A stretch of DNA of 64,000 nucleotides from Petrosia ficiformis (Eukaryota > Porifera > Demospongiae > Haplosclerida > Petrosiidae): NCBI GenBank assembly GCA_947044365.1, contig OX345636.1, positions 8,824,001 to 8,888,000 of the forward strand. Reading direction: 5' to 3'. A program made the translations under genes and the position numbers. Within the stretch, counting starts at the first letter, position 1; each line of letters starts with the position of its first letter. A model generated the notes under the pieces. It saw nothing but the letters and a program-made list of their open reading frames with translations, did not search any database and was not told the origin of the DNA. Positions 9,845 to 21,034 of the stretch are shown piece after piece.

Positions 9845-12800
9845 GTAATAAACATTAAAATCACGTAAGCATAAATTTAATGCACACACAAAGGAACCTT
9901 CCAATCAAAAGATTAAAAATTCTACTTATTATATAACTGTAATAATGAAGCAAGCATATATATAATAATAATTATTATGTCAAAATTATATGGATGATCA
10001 ATAAACCTTTTGTATATAATTACCTGAAGGAACTTTGTGAGGCAATCTATTAGAAATCTCACTATAGCAAATGAAAAAAAAAACATCACAATTATGAAAT
10101 TTTATAACTTGAGTGGCAAAAAGACAAAAGAAAAGGTAAAAGAAGAATTCAAAAGTGTTTGACTACCTGGAGAAGGGACTGAGTTGGCTAAGATAACTCC
10201 TTATGTATACATATGAAATATATGATGATAATATTGAGAATGGACTGAGCAGGCTAAGAGAACTCCTTATGTATATGTTAATATGCTAAGAATTCGGAGA
10301 TCTTTTAACGTTCTTAACAAGGCATAGAGTCCAATAAGAGTCCCTGTATATGAGAAAGAATAGTAATAACATCTAAGATCAGAGTGATTATTTAAGCCTA
10401 AGCAATAGTTTTGCATAATTATTATATATAATAAATATTATAGTAAAACTATATATATTGCATAATAAATGATAGTCTACAACTACAGTGCCAATACCCA
10501 CACAGAGAATAATCAAGTAAACATGAAACCACTAATCTCTCTTTTAAATTGCTATGACAAACTAGTATAATTATATATTATAACTAGTACTACATGAGTG
10601 ATAACAACAATGTAGTTTCCTTATGAATTAATGTAACGCTAATGAGATCTCCTGGAAGAAAAGACTTACGATATATCTTACTTGACACCCCTACGCAAAT
10701 TGCACATGCGCGAAAATGTTACATAAGTATTGGCGGTAAATTCCAAATTTTCGATTACATAAGCAACACAATGCAATGGTTATATATACATAGCATACAT
10801 TTTTAGCTGTTCTTATCGTTCAGCCCTGTGACTTACATTACCATATGACCTAGTGGCATCACCCAAACACATCAGTGTGATCCAATTACTTAGCTTTTTT
10901 GCTAAGTCCCTCCACTTTCATATGACTCTCTTTTTTTTTCTTGGTAATGGCTGTATTCACCTACTCTGTGAACCAATGCAATATGTCTGCTATGACTCAT
11001 AGAAGCTAGTACTATCTGTTTGAGCTTTACATTATTATACTCAAGTTTTTAAAATTAAATGCTAAATTAGGTCAGTGTGCATTTTTTTTTTACTTGCCAG
11101 TTATAAAGTTTGCTGATCAAAAACAGTGCAAAATGCTGGTTTATTTAGTGATCAACAAATAGTTGATCTTTATATCCACCAGTAAGGTAGTGATTCATGA
11201 ACAGTGATATTAGAAATAGCCATCATAGGAAGTGTAGTATACTATGACACACCCAAACTACCTAATCTAGTTATGTATTTCACACTCTACTATTATCTAA
11301 TCATAAGTGTACACTCAACATCATGAAAAGATAAACATCATCTTTACTATAATTATATCATCATTAGAAATATAAAATGTAACATTGAACACAAACTTTC
11401 ATCAATTTAGTATTATTGAACAAACACACATGTATACACTCTATAACAAGACTTAAGCATTAAGTATTATTTTGTCTTGAAGTTGATTGTAGTTCACAAC
11501 ATCTTGAAGAATCTCCGTCATTTCTAAACAATAAAACCAATTATAATGATTTATTGTAAAATATAATCACAATGTATTAAATAATATAGGGTTCTTGCCA
11601 GACTGTTTTTTAAAGGTACAAAACCCTTCTATCATTACATACAGTAATATACGTAATATATCATTTATCATATAATTCAAGTGTTAGTATATTATATTAC
11701 TATACTATCAGTACATGTAGTAATGCACATAATATATCATTTATAATATAATTCAAGTTATATTACTATAGTATATAAACCTAATAGTAACTGATAGTAT
11801 AAGATGACTGGTATAATATTTCACACCTCTGAATACCATAGTAAATTAGTAATCTCAGTTTACACTTGTCAGTAGTTCATTTACTATTAATTATTCTAGG
11901 CTTCTTATAATCCCACATGTTTAATTGATTCTATTCTAGAACCTTCCTTAGTTTCAGTTGTGCTCAGTTGAGTCAGTTCAGTTCTGTATAAACAACTACA
12001 ATTTGTTCACTACTAAAATACAATAATTTATTATCATTTGTGGTTTTAAATAGCCTACTGATGGAGAAGGGACACGAGAGTAAGCAGGTGCTTTAACCCT
12101 TAGAGGACTGAGCTTGTTTTTCAAAATTCTTCTCATTTTCAACACTGGCGACTCTATTGCATATATTTTGAGCACAGCCCCCAATGTACCCCCATTAACG
12201 GGGGGACACCCCCTTTAAAATTCCCCCCATAGTCGTTATTTAGGCCAAAGGGCGGCCGAAAAACCATCAACTTATTTAGCCATTTTCATGGGCTTATGCC
12301 TTTGGAGAGCTTCGTAATGCTAGGAACACACTCCAAACCACGTAGGAGTGAAATGACACATATCAGTCTTCGTGATATGTTGGTGAATTGAAAGATGCTC
12401 AAAAGATAAACTCAATTTTTATAAAATGCTCCTTGTTTCTGTGTATAAAATGGACCATTGCTTGAGGTATATGCTTGTGTTCTACCAGCTAGTAATATAT
12501 TTTCCATAGCCTATACATGAAGGCGTATACTGCGTAGCATAAAGTATCAGAGTGCATTTAACCATACAGTAAAGTATGCAAGAGTTTTCATACAGCTTAT
12601 GTACAATATAGCACTGTGTATGCTTTAATCATGTAACATAAACGTTATGTAAACATTGTTATGTAATAATAATCATAGTTGCCATGGCAATAAAAGTAGT
12701 ATGTACACGTACTGTTGTAGTACATGTAGAAGAGTATCTCACACAGAGTTGATTCGTGTCAAAACTTTTACTAATTATTAGTGTTGTTTTTAAACTAAAC

Positions 12801-12880
12801 TACACATGTACATTTGTATAACTAAATTATACCGCATAACTAAAATTGGACAGTAGTGGACAATTTTGTTTCATTGTAAC
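9845..12880. other. AT-rich non-coding stretch (copy 1)
   Basis: No gene seen on either strand. Duplicated at about 30.87-34.24 kb. Local imperfect tandem repeats of 'acataatatatcattta(t)aatataattcaagt' lie at 11,640-11,760; copy 2 has one more unit (32,650-32,850). Confidence 0.6.
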
Positions 12881-12902
12881 AAGTGTATATAGAGAAAAAA
12901 AA

Positions 12903-13390
12903 CATCCCTATGATTGCTTTACAAATTTAAGTGAAGATAAAAGTATCCCTATGACTGCTTTGTGGTGTGCAGCATTCAGTAATCATGGCTGACTTTATCA
13001 AGCATGAAAGACAACAGCTTATTATAGTTCTTATTTTGATTATCTACTCTCCTGACCTTTCAAAGGACCTTGTAGAACTTTAGAAATATATTTCAGGCAG
13101 AATAGCTAGCTATTAGTTCCAGTTTCTATGTAAGCTACTTAGCTAAGTTAGCTTTCTTTCCGCTGGTCTGTAGAGCTCGAGCGCACGTTGCTTTACGTGC
13201 CACACCCATTAATTGACCGAGCCCCCCCCCCCCCAGGAATGACGCAACTTCCTTAACTACATATAGGCCTACAACGCATACTCGCGCAAGTGGACACAAG
13301 AAAATATTATAATTATATAAATTATATATAATATAATTATATAAATTCAACCCCGTGGAAAGCAATCATAGGAATGGCCCTACGGGCCAT
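12903..13390. mobile_element. Non-autonomous TIR element, copy 1
   Basis: CATCCCTATGATTGCTTT at 12903-12920 pairs with AAAGCAATCATAGGAATG at 13359-13376 (one mismatch), giving 18-bp inverted ends. A perfect hairpin ATGGCCC-TAC-GGGCCAT (13374-13390) lies at the right edge. The same right end recurs at 29,211-29,242 and 34,704-34,734. No coding capacity. The target-site duplication is not clear, so the superfamily is not assigned. Confidence 0.55.
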
Positions 13391-13415
13391 AAAAAGTAAT
13401 AGGTTATTAACCCGA

Positions 13416-13490
13416 GCGCGTAGGCGGAGGGTTATAGTAGTTGGTTTGTGTGTGTGTGTGTCTGTCTGTCAGTCTGTCTGTCTGTGTGTT
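13416..13490. repeat. 'GAGCGCGTAGGCGGAGGG' repeat end with GT/GTCT microsatellite
   Basis: A GC-rich motif followed by (GT)n(CTGT)n. Related motifs with the same layout occur at 27,190, 34,757, 41,830 and 63,288, so this is a dispersed family. About 300 bp downstream of it is shared with 27.3-27.5 kb in diverged form. Confidence 0.6.
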
Positions 13491-13789
13491 ACCACGTAAT
13501 CTTTGCAAATACCTAATGATACTAATTTGTTGACACATGTGTGAAGACGCTATATATCCATAATGCTGACATTTAAAGGATTTGTTCTGAACTCTCTTGT
13601 TGCAGAGAAACAGCCGTGTAAATTCTCGTCGATCTATTGCCATCTTGAAATTTTTTCGTTTTTGCTGATGTCAGCAGAAAACACTGAACCACTAACTTTT
13701 GTCTCTTTGAAGCTTTGTTTTTTGAGCTTTGTCTATTTTCCTAACGAGTGTTTATACAGCTATTTGTGAAGTTTTGTCCAGAAATTCGC

Positions 13790-15670
13790 TAGTTCTGAAG
13801 AGATCTGACGGCCATGCTATCCCCATAATTTGCATATTCATGATGTACTACTGACTTCTTAGTGTTGATACGAATGGTGTGTTTCGGGCTGTTGCAATAT
13901 GTTACTTGGGCAAAGTTGTTCTAAAGCCATGCTGTTTAGCAGTAGCTAGCGAGGGTTCTGCACTTTAGTGTATTCATTTAATCTTCAGTTGGTTATTGGG
14001 GTTTCTATTTTCCTCAGTGCTGATTTGTTTTTCCTCCTAGCTAATACTAGTTTTAGTATATAGTACATGTAATAATAAAGAATAGTACACAATAATAGCA
14101 TAGTATTATAGGCATAGGGAGTTATCATCACTAACATCTGTGAAAGCAGCAGATGTTACTTGCTTATAATAACAAATATAATCTGTTGTATTCCACAGAT
14201 ATTATGATGTTAGCACAAGGGATTTGTGTTTGAAGTATATTTTCTTCTTTTTATTATGGGATGTACCACATATATTAAAACAAATAGATTACTACTTGTA
14301 AGCATTACCTACCAAGAAAAGAAATTATTATATCATTAATCTTAGGAGTATATCATTAATATTGTATTGAAACTGATGTAACCAAGTGAGTATGTTTACA
14401 GTATATAGTTAACTAACTTTCAATAAGCCTTAGTACTAAAGGTTTGAGAAACTAAGCATACTATAACTAAAAGTGGTTATTACTGTCAAACTACAACAAC
14501 AGTATTACAATTTATAATAAAATTCTTATATTTCACTATTAGTGATAGTATTTGCAAAAACTTACTATTAGATGAAAATGACTACATATTAAATGTTTCC
14601 ATTTAATTACTCAGTAATTCACTATTTGTATAAAAAATTTGATATTTAAGAAGCCTCATAGATGATGGACCTTCCTGGATGCAACTCTCATTATCTACCC
14701 ATACAAAACAGTTGCATAGTGAGCATGAATAAAACATAGAGTTAGAATTATCTTGTGTCATATTCAAGTCAAAATGAACTTAATAATCATGAAGATCAGT
14801 TACTACTTCTACGCATAATTATACAAATAATGAACATGAATTTTAGTTATTATTAACTGTCATATACGGCATTACCTGATACCTTCTGTTTCAATACAAC
14901 GATTACTCACGGTTCTTTAATCTGAGTGATCTCCTATGTCAATTAATTCTCCCCTCCCAGTCTACTGACCTCTTTGATTTGTTCAGTCAATCCTCTCCCG
15001 CTCTGATGACTCAGTCATACTGAGTGGACAATTTCTTCAATTTTACTGAAACTGTGGTACTCGATACTTCTGTCATGCTCAGTATAATTTGATAAAGTAG
15101 AGTCTCTGCAGGTACTGTCCACATCATCTCAAAGTTGCCTTTTCAACTGCCTTTTGCATATCTCATATATAGTAGCATCAAATCTAGCACAGTCTCGTTC
15201 CAGAATTGAACACAGTACCCAGTCCCAGTCTAATAGTTTGATGTTTCGGTCTCGATCCCAATCAATCGTGTCTATAAGTAGTCTCAAGACTCTTGTTCCG
15301 AGAATGTTCCCTGATAGTGAAGAAGAGTGAGCTAGTTTTGAAAGAATGATCATAATCACCACTATTAATTTACTATTTAGCTCTCTGGCCTCTGTCAGTT
15401 TCATGAAACGAAAAGAACTTTATCATGCTGTGATGAATGTGTAAGAGGATGGATTATAAAGTTATACAGTACTGATATATATATATATATATACATGTAT
15501 AAATATGTGAGTGGTACTATAATGTACATTAGGTTAGGACACATACATACTAGTGCTGAAATGAATACTGCTTTTTGGTATTCCAACATTTGCTTTCCTT
15601 ACCTTATGAATATTCATTTGCTAACTGATCATAAATTGTTTCAATTGTATTAGCTCACTAGTTTGTGTAA
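13790..15670. other. AT-rich non-coding stretch (copy 1)
   Basis: No gene seen. Duplicated at 35.15-36.93 kb with clearly more differences and indels than the CARD-gene half of the block, including a longer (AT)n at 36,728-36,762 in copy 2. Confidence 0.6.
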
Positions 15671-15674
15671 GTAG

Positions 15675-15759
15675 TAGGGATGGGTGATTATGAAAATATG
15701 AGTCAACGATTGTTGTCTGGGCAAGTATCACGATTAATGCGACTATTGGCTACTTTACG
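15675..15759. mobile_element. hAT-like MITE truncated at the duplication edge
   Basis: Begins TAGGGATGGG like the intact 304-bp element at 36936-37239, but homology with copy 2 stops after 'gctactttacg'. The right end is missing. The duplication breakpoint therefore falls inside the element. Confidence 0.8.
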
Positions 15760-15848
15760 TATGTATGAAACCTAGAACATCGTAGCACACTAACTATCAG
15801 TAGGAAAAGATGCAAAATGTTGAAAATTTTAGTAGCAAATTCATAAAT

Positions 15849-16745
15849 TCAAAATTCATATAAAACGCATGTTAAAAAGCATAATGTATTTGCAAAAGCT
15901 TTCATACTAACCATTTGCATTGCCCTTCCTATACAATTTAATTGGATAATGATATCATTATGAGTGCTTTGTGACAGCCCAATGTGATAAACATCTGTAT
16001 CAGGTGAGAAAATGAGTATTTTCTTTCCAGTAAACTTAGAAGCATGCAACCATACACGAGTGTCCGCTTCTTCCGCGTTGCTTTTAAATTCTAATTCAAT
16101 GCCATCATCTTTTACACACCACACTTCATCTCTGTCTACTCCCTCTCCACTACCAGCCACACAAAATTTCTGGTTTTTCCTTAGTAATTGTATTACATGT
16201 ACAAGTATACATTCACCAATATAAATTATCAGCTGTCTTTTACATTGCCTGCAGTTAACCATTTCTGTTCATTTCTTAGGTATTTTCATGTCATCACTAA
16301 ACTTCAGGTGTTTGTGATTATCACTGGTATGATCATCTCTGCGGCTTCTCTCAATACACTTTGGGTGCTCCTCTATTCTATTTGGATCATCAATACTAGG
16401 TGAATCTCCATTGCACCAGACCTAATGTACCAAACTATGTACCGTTTAATAAGAAATACAATGTATTCACATAGTTTTGAATAGATTCGTAGAGGCATTG
16501 TATTAATTAAAAACATCCCTTCTAGGATAACTATGTCTGGTAGCCAACCAGTTGGAAATGTATCGATGAAAACATTATCCTTGTATCTATTTCGATAGGA
16601 GGATGTTACCAAACTCTTGTTTCCTTTATTAGGAATTCCTGTTTCTGTCGCAATAGCACGTAGTAATTCAAGGTACTGTTCACCTTGTGGTAGTTGTAAA
16701 GCATTTGCACGGGTTTGTGCATAAAGCAGTCTTAACTTCAGAAGA
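15849..16745 (-). pseudogene. Dispersed PIN-like/transposon-associated gene, broken
   Basis: Reading 5' to 3' on the minus strand: LLYAQTRANALQLPQGEQY, TGIPNKGNKSLV, VFIDTFPTGWLPDIVILEG, then KHLKFSDDMKIP, CRQCKRQL, EEADTRVWLHASKF and SPDTDVYHIGL. I recognise this as a family repeated many times in sponge and cnidarian genomes. The acidic EADTR and SPDTDVY motifs suggest a PIN/FEN-like nuclease fold, which is inference. Two lesions are visible: a one-base loss at about 16390 that turns a VFDDPN-type motif out of frame, and an in-frame TGA at about 16270 after IPKK, where the family has Trp. The C-terminus fades near 15849. It lies in the unique spacer between the two large duplicate blocks, and the copy is probably inactive. 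Confidence 0.65.
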
Positions 16746-16839
16746 ACAACAAGACATATCTGAACATATAACTGCTACTGTATTACAGCTATTGCTAGTA
16801 AACAATTACATCAAATCAAACACAATAGAGATAGTCCTT

Positions 16840-17015
16840 ACTTATGAATGTTGTTGTGAATGTTTCTCTGAACGTTCTCTTGAATGTTCTTCTGAAAGTT
16901 TCTCTGAAGTGTGGACAGGAAGCTGGTGTAGATATGCGTTCAGGAAAACATTCAGAGAAACGTTCTCTTCCGTTAAAAAAGCTTCTTCCAAAAAGTTCAC
17001 AAGAACGTTCATAGC
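16840..17015. repeat. Cluster of GAAnnTTC dyads
   Basis: Degenerate short repeats around GAACGTTC and GAATGTTC occur repeatedly (about 16868-16905, 16940-16975, 17000-17012) in both orientations, so both strands show similar open frames. The unit resembles heat-shock-factor half-site pairs. It may equally be a decayed simple repeat. No gene call. Confidence 0.5.
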
Positions 17016-17069
17016 TGCTTCGCTTATTTTTGTCGCATTTGGCAGTCTGTTCCAGTCCTGATCCCAATC

Positions 17070-18702
17070 AGAATTAGAATTAGTCTCGCTGAGCCTGATC
17101 AGTATATAGTGAACATGTGTTTGTCAGCACGTGGAGCACGATGGTAATACTGAGAACAAGTGAAAAAGAGTTAAGTTAGTTATGAATGAGCTCATAATAA
17201 ATTTTAATCATCTCATGATTTTCCATGTAATGATGAGGCATTTATGATTATAGTGATTTGATATTGTGACTGTTTGTTTGTTATATTTTATGTGCTATAT
17301 TATAACACTGGGTCTTAATTTATTCTTGATATTCCCCCTTCATATAACATCCCCTTCATGTGATATACCTTTCATATAACCTCAGCATTCCGGTGGGCTT
17401 GATGAAAGAATACATTCTCAAGTTACAAACCAGCTAGTATAAAGCTGCATGTTTGTAGCTTGTGTAGTGGAACTATAATAACTGTTCTATGTGAGATATA
17501 TATATATTCCAAAAGTTCTGTAAACATTAATGGTCTATGTTAACACTTGTTTGATTACATGAGTTTCAATACAATATTAATTATGCTCCTGAGATTATAT
17601 CTAGTACATATTGTATAAAGTACATCCCATAATCAAGAATGGAATATCTCATAGTAATTTGGATATTACGTGTATAAACTTTTTTTTTGTGAAAGTAAGA
17701 AACGTGTTGTTTTCACAGATGTTAGACATTATAATATACCACAGGTTATACTATGATATATGTTTGTCTACGACTATTGCTAGCATGCTTGGCACATGAA
17801 TTTTCATGTAGCTAATATTTCTAAACCATTCTAAATTTTCTAAGTGTCGTTTGATCTGTGCTACATGTAGCTTGCTGAGCACATGATTTTCCATGTACAT
17901 GTACTTGTATAATATATGCTGTGTCTTTCACCTTATAACAGGCATGAATTACGAACTATTTTTTCTTAGCTGTTAATACTAATGTATGCTATGTGTGAAT
18001 TTATTGATAATAGTTTCACTCCTCAATCATAGGGGATATGGTGTGTAATGAAACATGTTGAATGACCCTATAATATTTATTATAATGATAAGCTTTATTC
18101 TTATCTAAAATACTCTCTTACTAAAATTTAATAATAAGCAAATTACAAGTCAATGACATAATTACATGTACATATCTAATTATTATCTCCAACTAATCAA
18201 TATATTAAATCATTATGAATATAATTAAGTTTTTCTTATGATTGTTGATTAATGATTTGTCATTGAGTATATTGCGTCAAAATTCCAACAAAAATCTTGT
18301 AAACATGTACAGTATTACTATGAATTTATTTTCATAGCATCTCAGATTTACCTGTTTTATATGTAATTAAAAATAATTACGTGTACTTCATTGTAGGACT
18401 GGTTAATTAAAGGGTGTGGCACATGATTACATGACAAATTTATAAATATTGTATTATATATCAATAAAATAAGAATGAAGATAGTATTTTACTTGAAAGT
18501 ACATGTACATGTATGTAGGAATGGATTACAAAAAAGTATGCAAACATGTAATTTCATGATGGATTGAGAGAAGGGCAATGAAATTAAGAAGTTCCACATA
18601 CAAACTCTAGCATTCAGCATCTTTCCTTCAAATATACATGTATATTTCTGTTACTTTGTTTATGTCCGCGTAGTGATGTCACAATTCATTTCCATCATTA
18701 TT

Positions 18703-18764
<62 letters not shown>

Positions 18765-19482
18765 TATTATTCTTTTTGAAGATTGGTTTTGAGGTGGTTG
18801 TCCTAGAATCCTTGTTGGTGCCATGTCCTCACTGTTCTAATTGCTTAACTCCTGGACCCATGTGGGCGGCATGACCAATTGTGGAACACGTGGTTAGCCG
18901 GTATTTAGTAATATCGTTGTAATTTTCTTTTGTTGTGACCGATATCAAAATTGCCAATTATTTGAATGACTGTACAATATTACACTTAAATTGTGATAGG
19001 TTTAGAATGTACTACACCTGACATGTACTATGCTTAGAACATACTACGCTTGCCTAGCTTAAATCGTGGAAGATGGTATTAAGCTAGTATAAATAATTAT
19101 ACTAATAGTATTATTATTATTATTATTATATGGACACTGGATGAGTGGGGAGAGTTGGCTACCCATCAAAGATCATTAACCCACCATTCCCAGTTCTCAA
19201 GACTGGACATTCAGTGTTCCATTTTTACTTCGCAATTTCTAAGCCATTGTGGTTGCTCATTTTCTAAGCCATTGTGGTTGCTCATTTTCTAAGCCATTGT
19301 GGCTGATTATTATTTTTCTGAGTTGCTGTAATACATTCTAAGCCCTTTGCGCCTCTGCTTAATGAATTTTGTAAGCCATTGTGGCTGCTGGTTTGTTAGT
19401 AATTTGTCTACACCTATTGCTAGCATGCTAGGCACATGAATTTTCATGTACACATAATGTTTCTAAACCATTCTAAATTTTT
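17070..19482. other. Non-coding spacer between duplicate blocks
   Basis: No gene seen. Contains (TC)28 at 18705-18760. Also present is the MITE family with 'gcatgctaggcacatgaatttt' at about 17787-17815 and 19425-19455 in inverted orientation relative to 7480. Three to four units of about 27 bp of 'taagccattgtggttgctca' lie at 19239-19390. The remainder is AT-rich. Confidence 0.6.
18705..18760. repeat. (TC)n microsatellite
   Basis: Uninterrupted TC dinucleotides over 56 bases. Confidence 0.97.
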
Positions 19483-19616
19483 AATAAGTTACCACAAAAG
19501 CTTCAGCCTTTCTATCAGATAGCATCTGAATGATCAGCTACAGATCGTGAGATACAACAGGATTATAACCAAACAGTCCTAAGGGCTGGGGTACTGAAGC
19601 AAATATATACTGGTCA
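19483..19616. repeat. 134-bp templated filler at duplication junction
   Basis: Identical by eye to 3952-4085, the last exon of the CARD gene, in the same orientation. It is followed directly by sequence homologous to 2276. The fragment has no reading-frame continuity here. Confidence 0.9.
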
Positions 19617-20279
19617 GGTTGTGTCAGGTGTTTTAACACTCTGGGAATCAGTCATTCACAAAAAGTTAGCACAATATATAAAAAACCATGGAACCTCCAA
19701 GAATTGTGTTAGAAATATGCTGCTTCCTCTGAGTGGCCAACCAAATGCATGCCCAAAATGGTGGATATAACTCAACTGCTTCAGCAGTTACTGACCAAGA
19801 ATAATCAGTGTTATGGGAAGAGGCACAGAATATTGCATTCCAAAAGTTCAAACAGATTCTCCTTGTTAGCCACTCTTTATTTCTGTTCAATCTCAAACTA
19901 TGAGACTGCAGTTTTGGCTAATGCATCCTCTTATAAACTAGGGGCAGTGTTAGCTACTACAACAGCCATTGGGACATTCAAAACCTGTGACCAAATATCA
20001 AGACTATGACCACTACTGAGGTGCGTTATGCACAAATTGAAAAGGAAGTGATAGCTTTCATCTGGGCCTGTGAATATTCAATGGACTTCTTGGTAGTATT
20101 AAAGTTTAATACACATACAGACCATTGTTTAGCTCTAAGCAACTAGAAGTACTGCCATTGAGAGTTCAGATTTTTCGTCTTACAATGTTGCATTGTGAGT
20201 ACTCAATCTCTCATGTGCCAGGAAAACAACTGGTGATTGCAGACACATTTTCATGAACACCAGCAGGAATCATATTGTA

Positions 20280-20563
20280 AATAAAAAACATTTTCAATAA
20301 AAATGAAAGAAGATGCAGGGATGTCAAAACCCAAAAAGCATGCAAACAAGTTTGGGAAGCTAACATAGGACACAAAATCACTTCCATATAACCCTACATA
20401 AGTACAGCTCTTTGTATTTTGTTTTATAGCAGTGTAAGTACTTATGTAGGGTTATATGGAAGTGATTTTGTGTCCTATGTTAGCTTCCCAACCTTGTTTG
20501 CATGCTTTTTGGGTTTTGACATCCCTGCATCTTCTTTCATTTTTATTGAAAATGTTTTTTATT
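20280..20563. repeat. Long foldback repeat, 126-bp arms (copy 2)
   Basis: Duplicate of 2937-3220 at +17343; arms 20280-20405 and 20438-20563. Confidence 0.9.
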
Positions 20564-21034
20564 ATTCTTGTTTCCATTGTTTTTTTCCTGAATGGTGTGA
20601 ATATTTTTTGTAGATTACAGAAATACTATACGTATATCACTATGGAATCATACAAAAATAAATGCATTCAAATTTGTTCATCAATAAAAGTCAGTTTTTT
20701 GTATTTATGTATTGATTATCATTCTCTTTCACTTACAGATGATGTATATTCTCTATTTCACTTACAGCACTGTCTGCCATCCTACAAGAAGTAGTGTCAG
20801 TCACTTACTACTTTAAGACCAGAATTCTACTATGTATGCAATAGGAATTGTGCTAGAATCGATGTGATAGTTCAACAAACAAAAAAATGATTTGTCTGAA
20901 AAATATTATTATTAATATGATGAAGATTTTGCCAGTTTGGCTACCCGCCGGTTCTCTACCTTAGCGACAATTTTTGGCCATCTAGAAGGTGTTGGTAGTC
21001 ATAAAAACACTAGATATGAATAGGTATGTGTGTA

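Larger units (their letters stand above)
2276..15759. repeat. Large duplication, copy 1 (about 13.5 kb)
   Basis: This interval matches 19619-37020 in the same orientation. The 2276-9240 part is collinear at an offset of +17343 with very few substitutions (for example one in the CARD gene, Ser to Pro at residue 30). The 9540-15759 part matches at an offset near +21.3 kb and is visibly more diverged towards the end. The size difference comes from a 3.06-kb segment, a 506-bp SINE-like insertion and a segment of about 290 bp present only in copy 2. The start lies in the retrotransposon (2276) and the end inside a hAT-like MITE (15759). Confidence 0.95.

Noticed and set aside
16687..17067. Overlapping 124- and 83-codon frames on opposite strands
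   Set aside because: Both are made by the GAAnnTTC repeat cluster, partly antisense to the PIN-like pseudogene.
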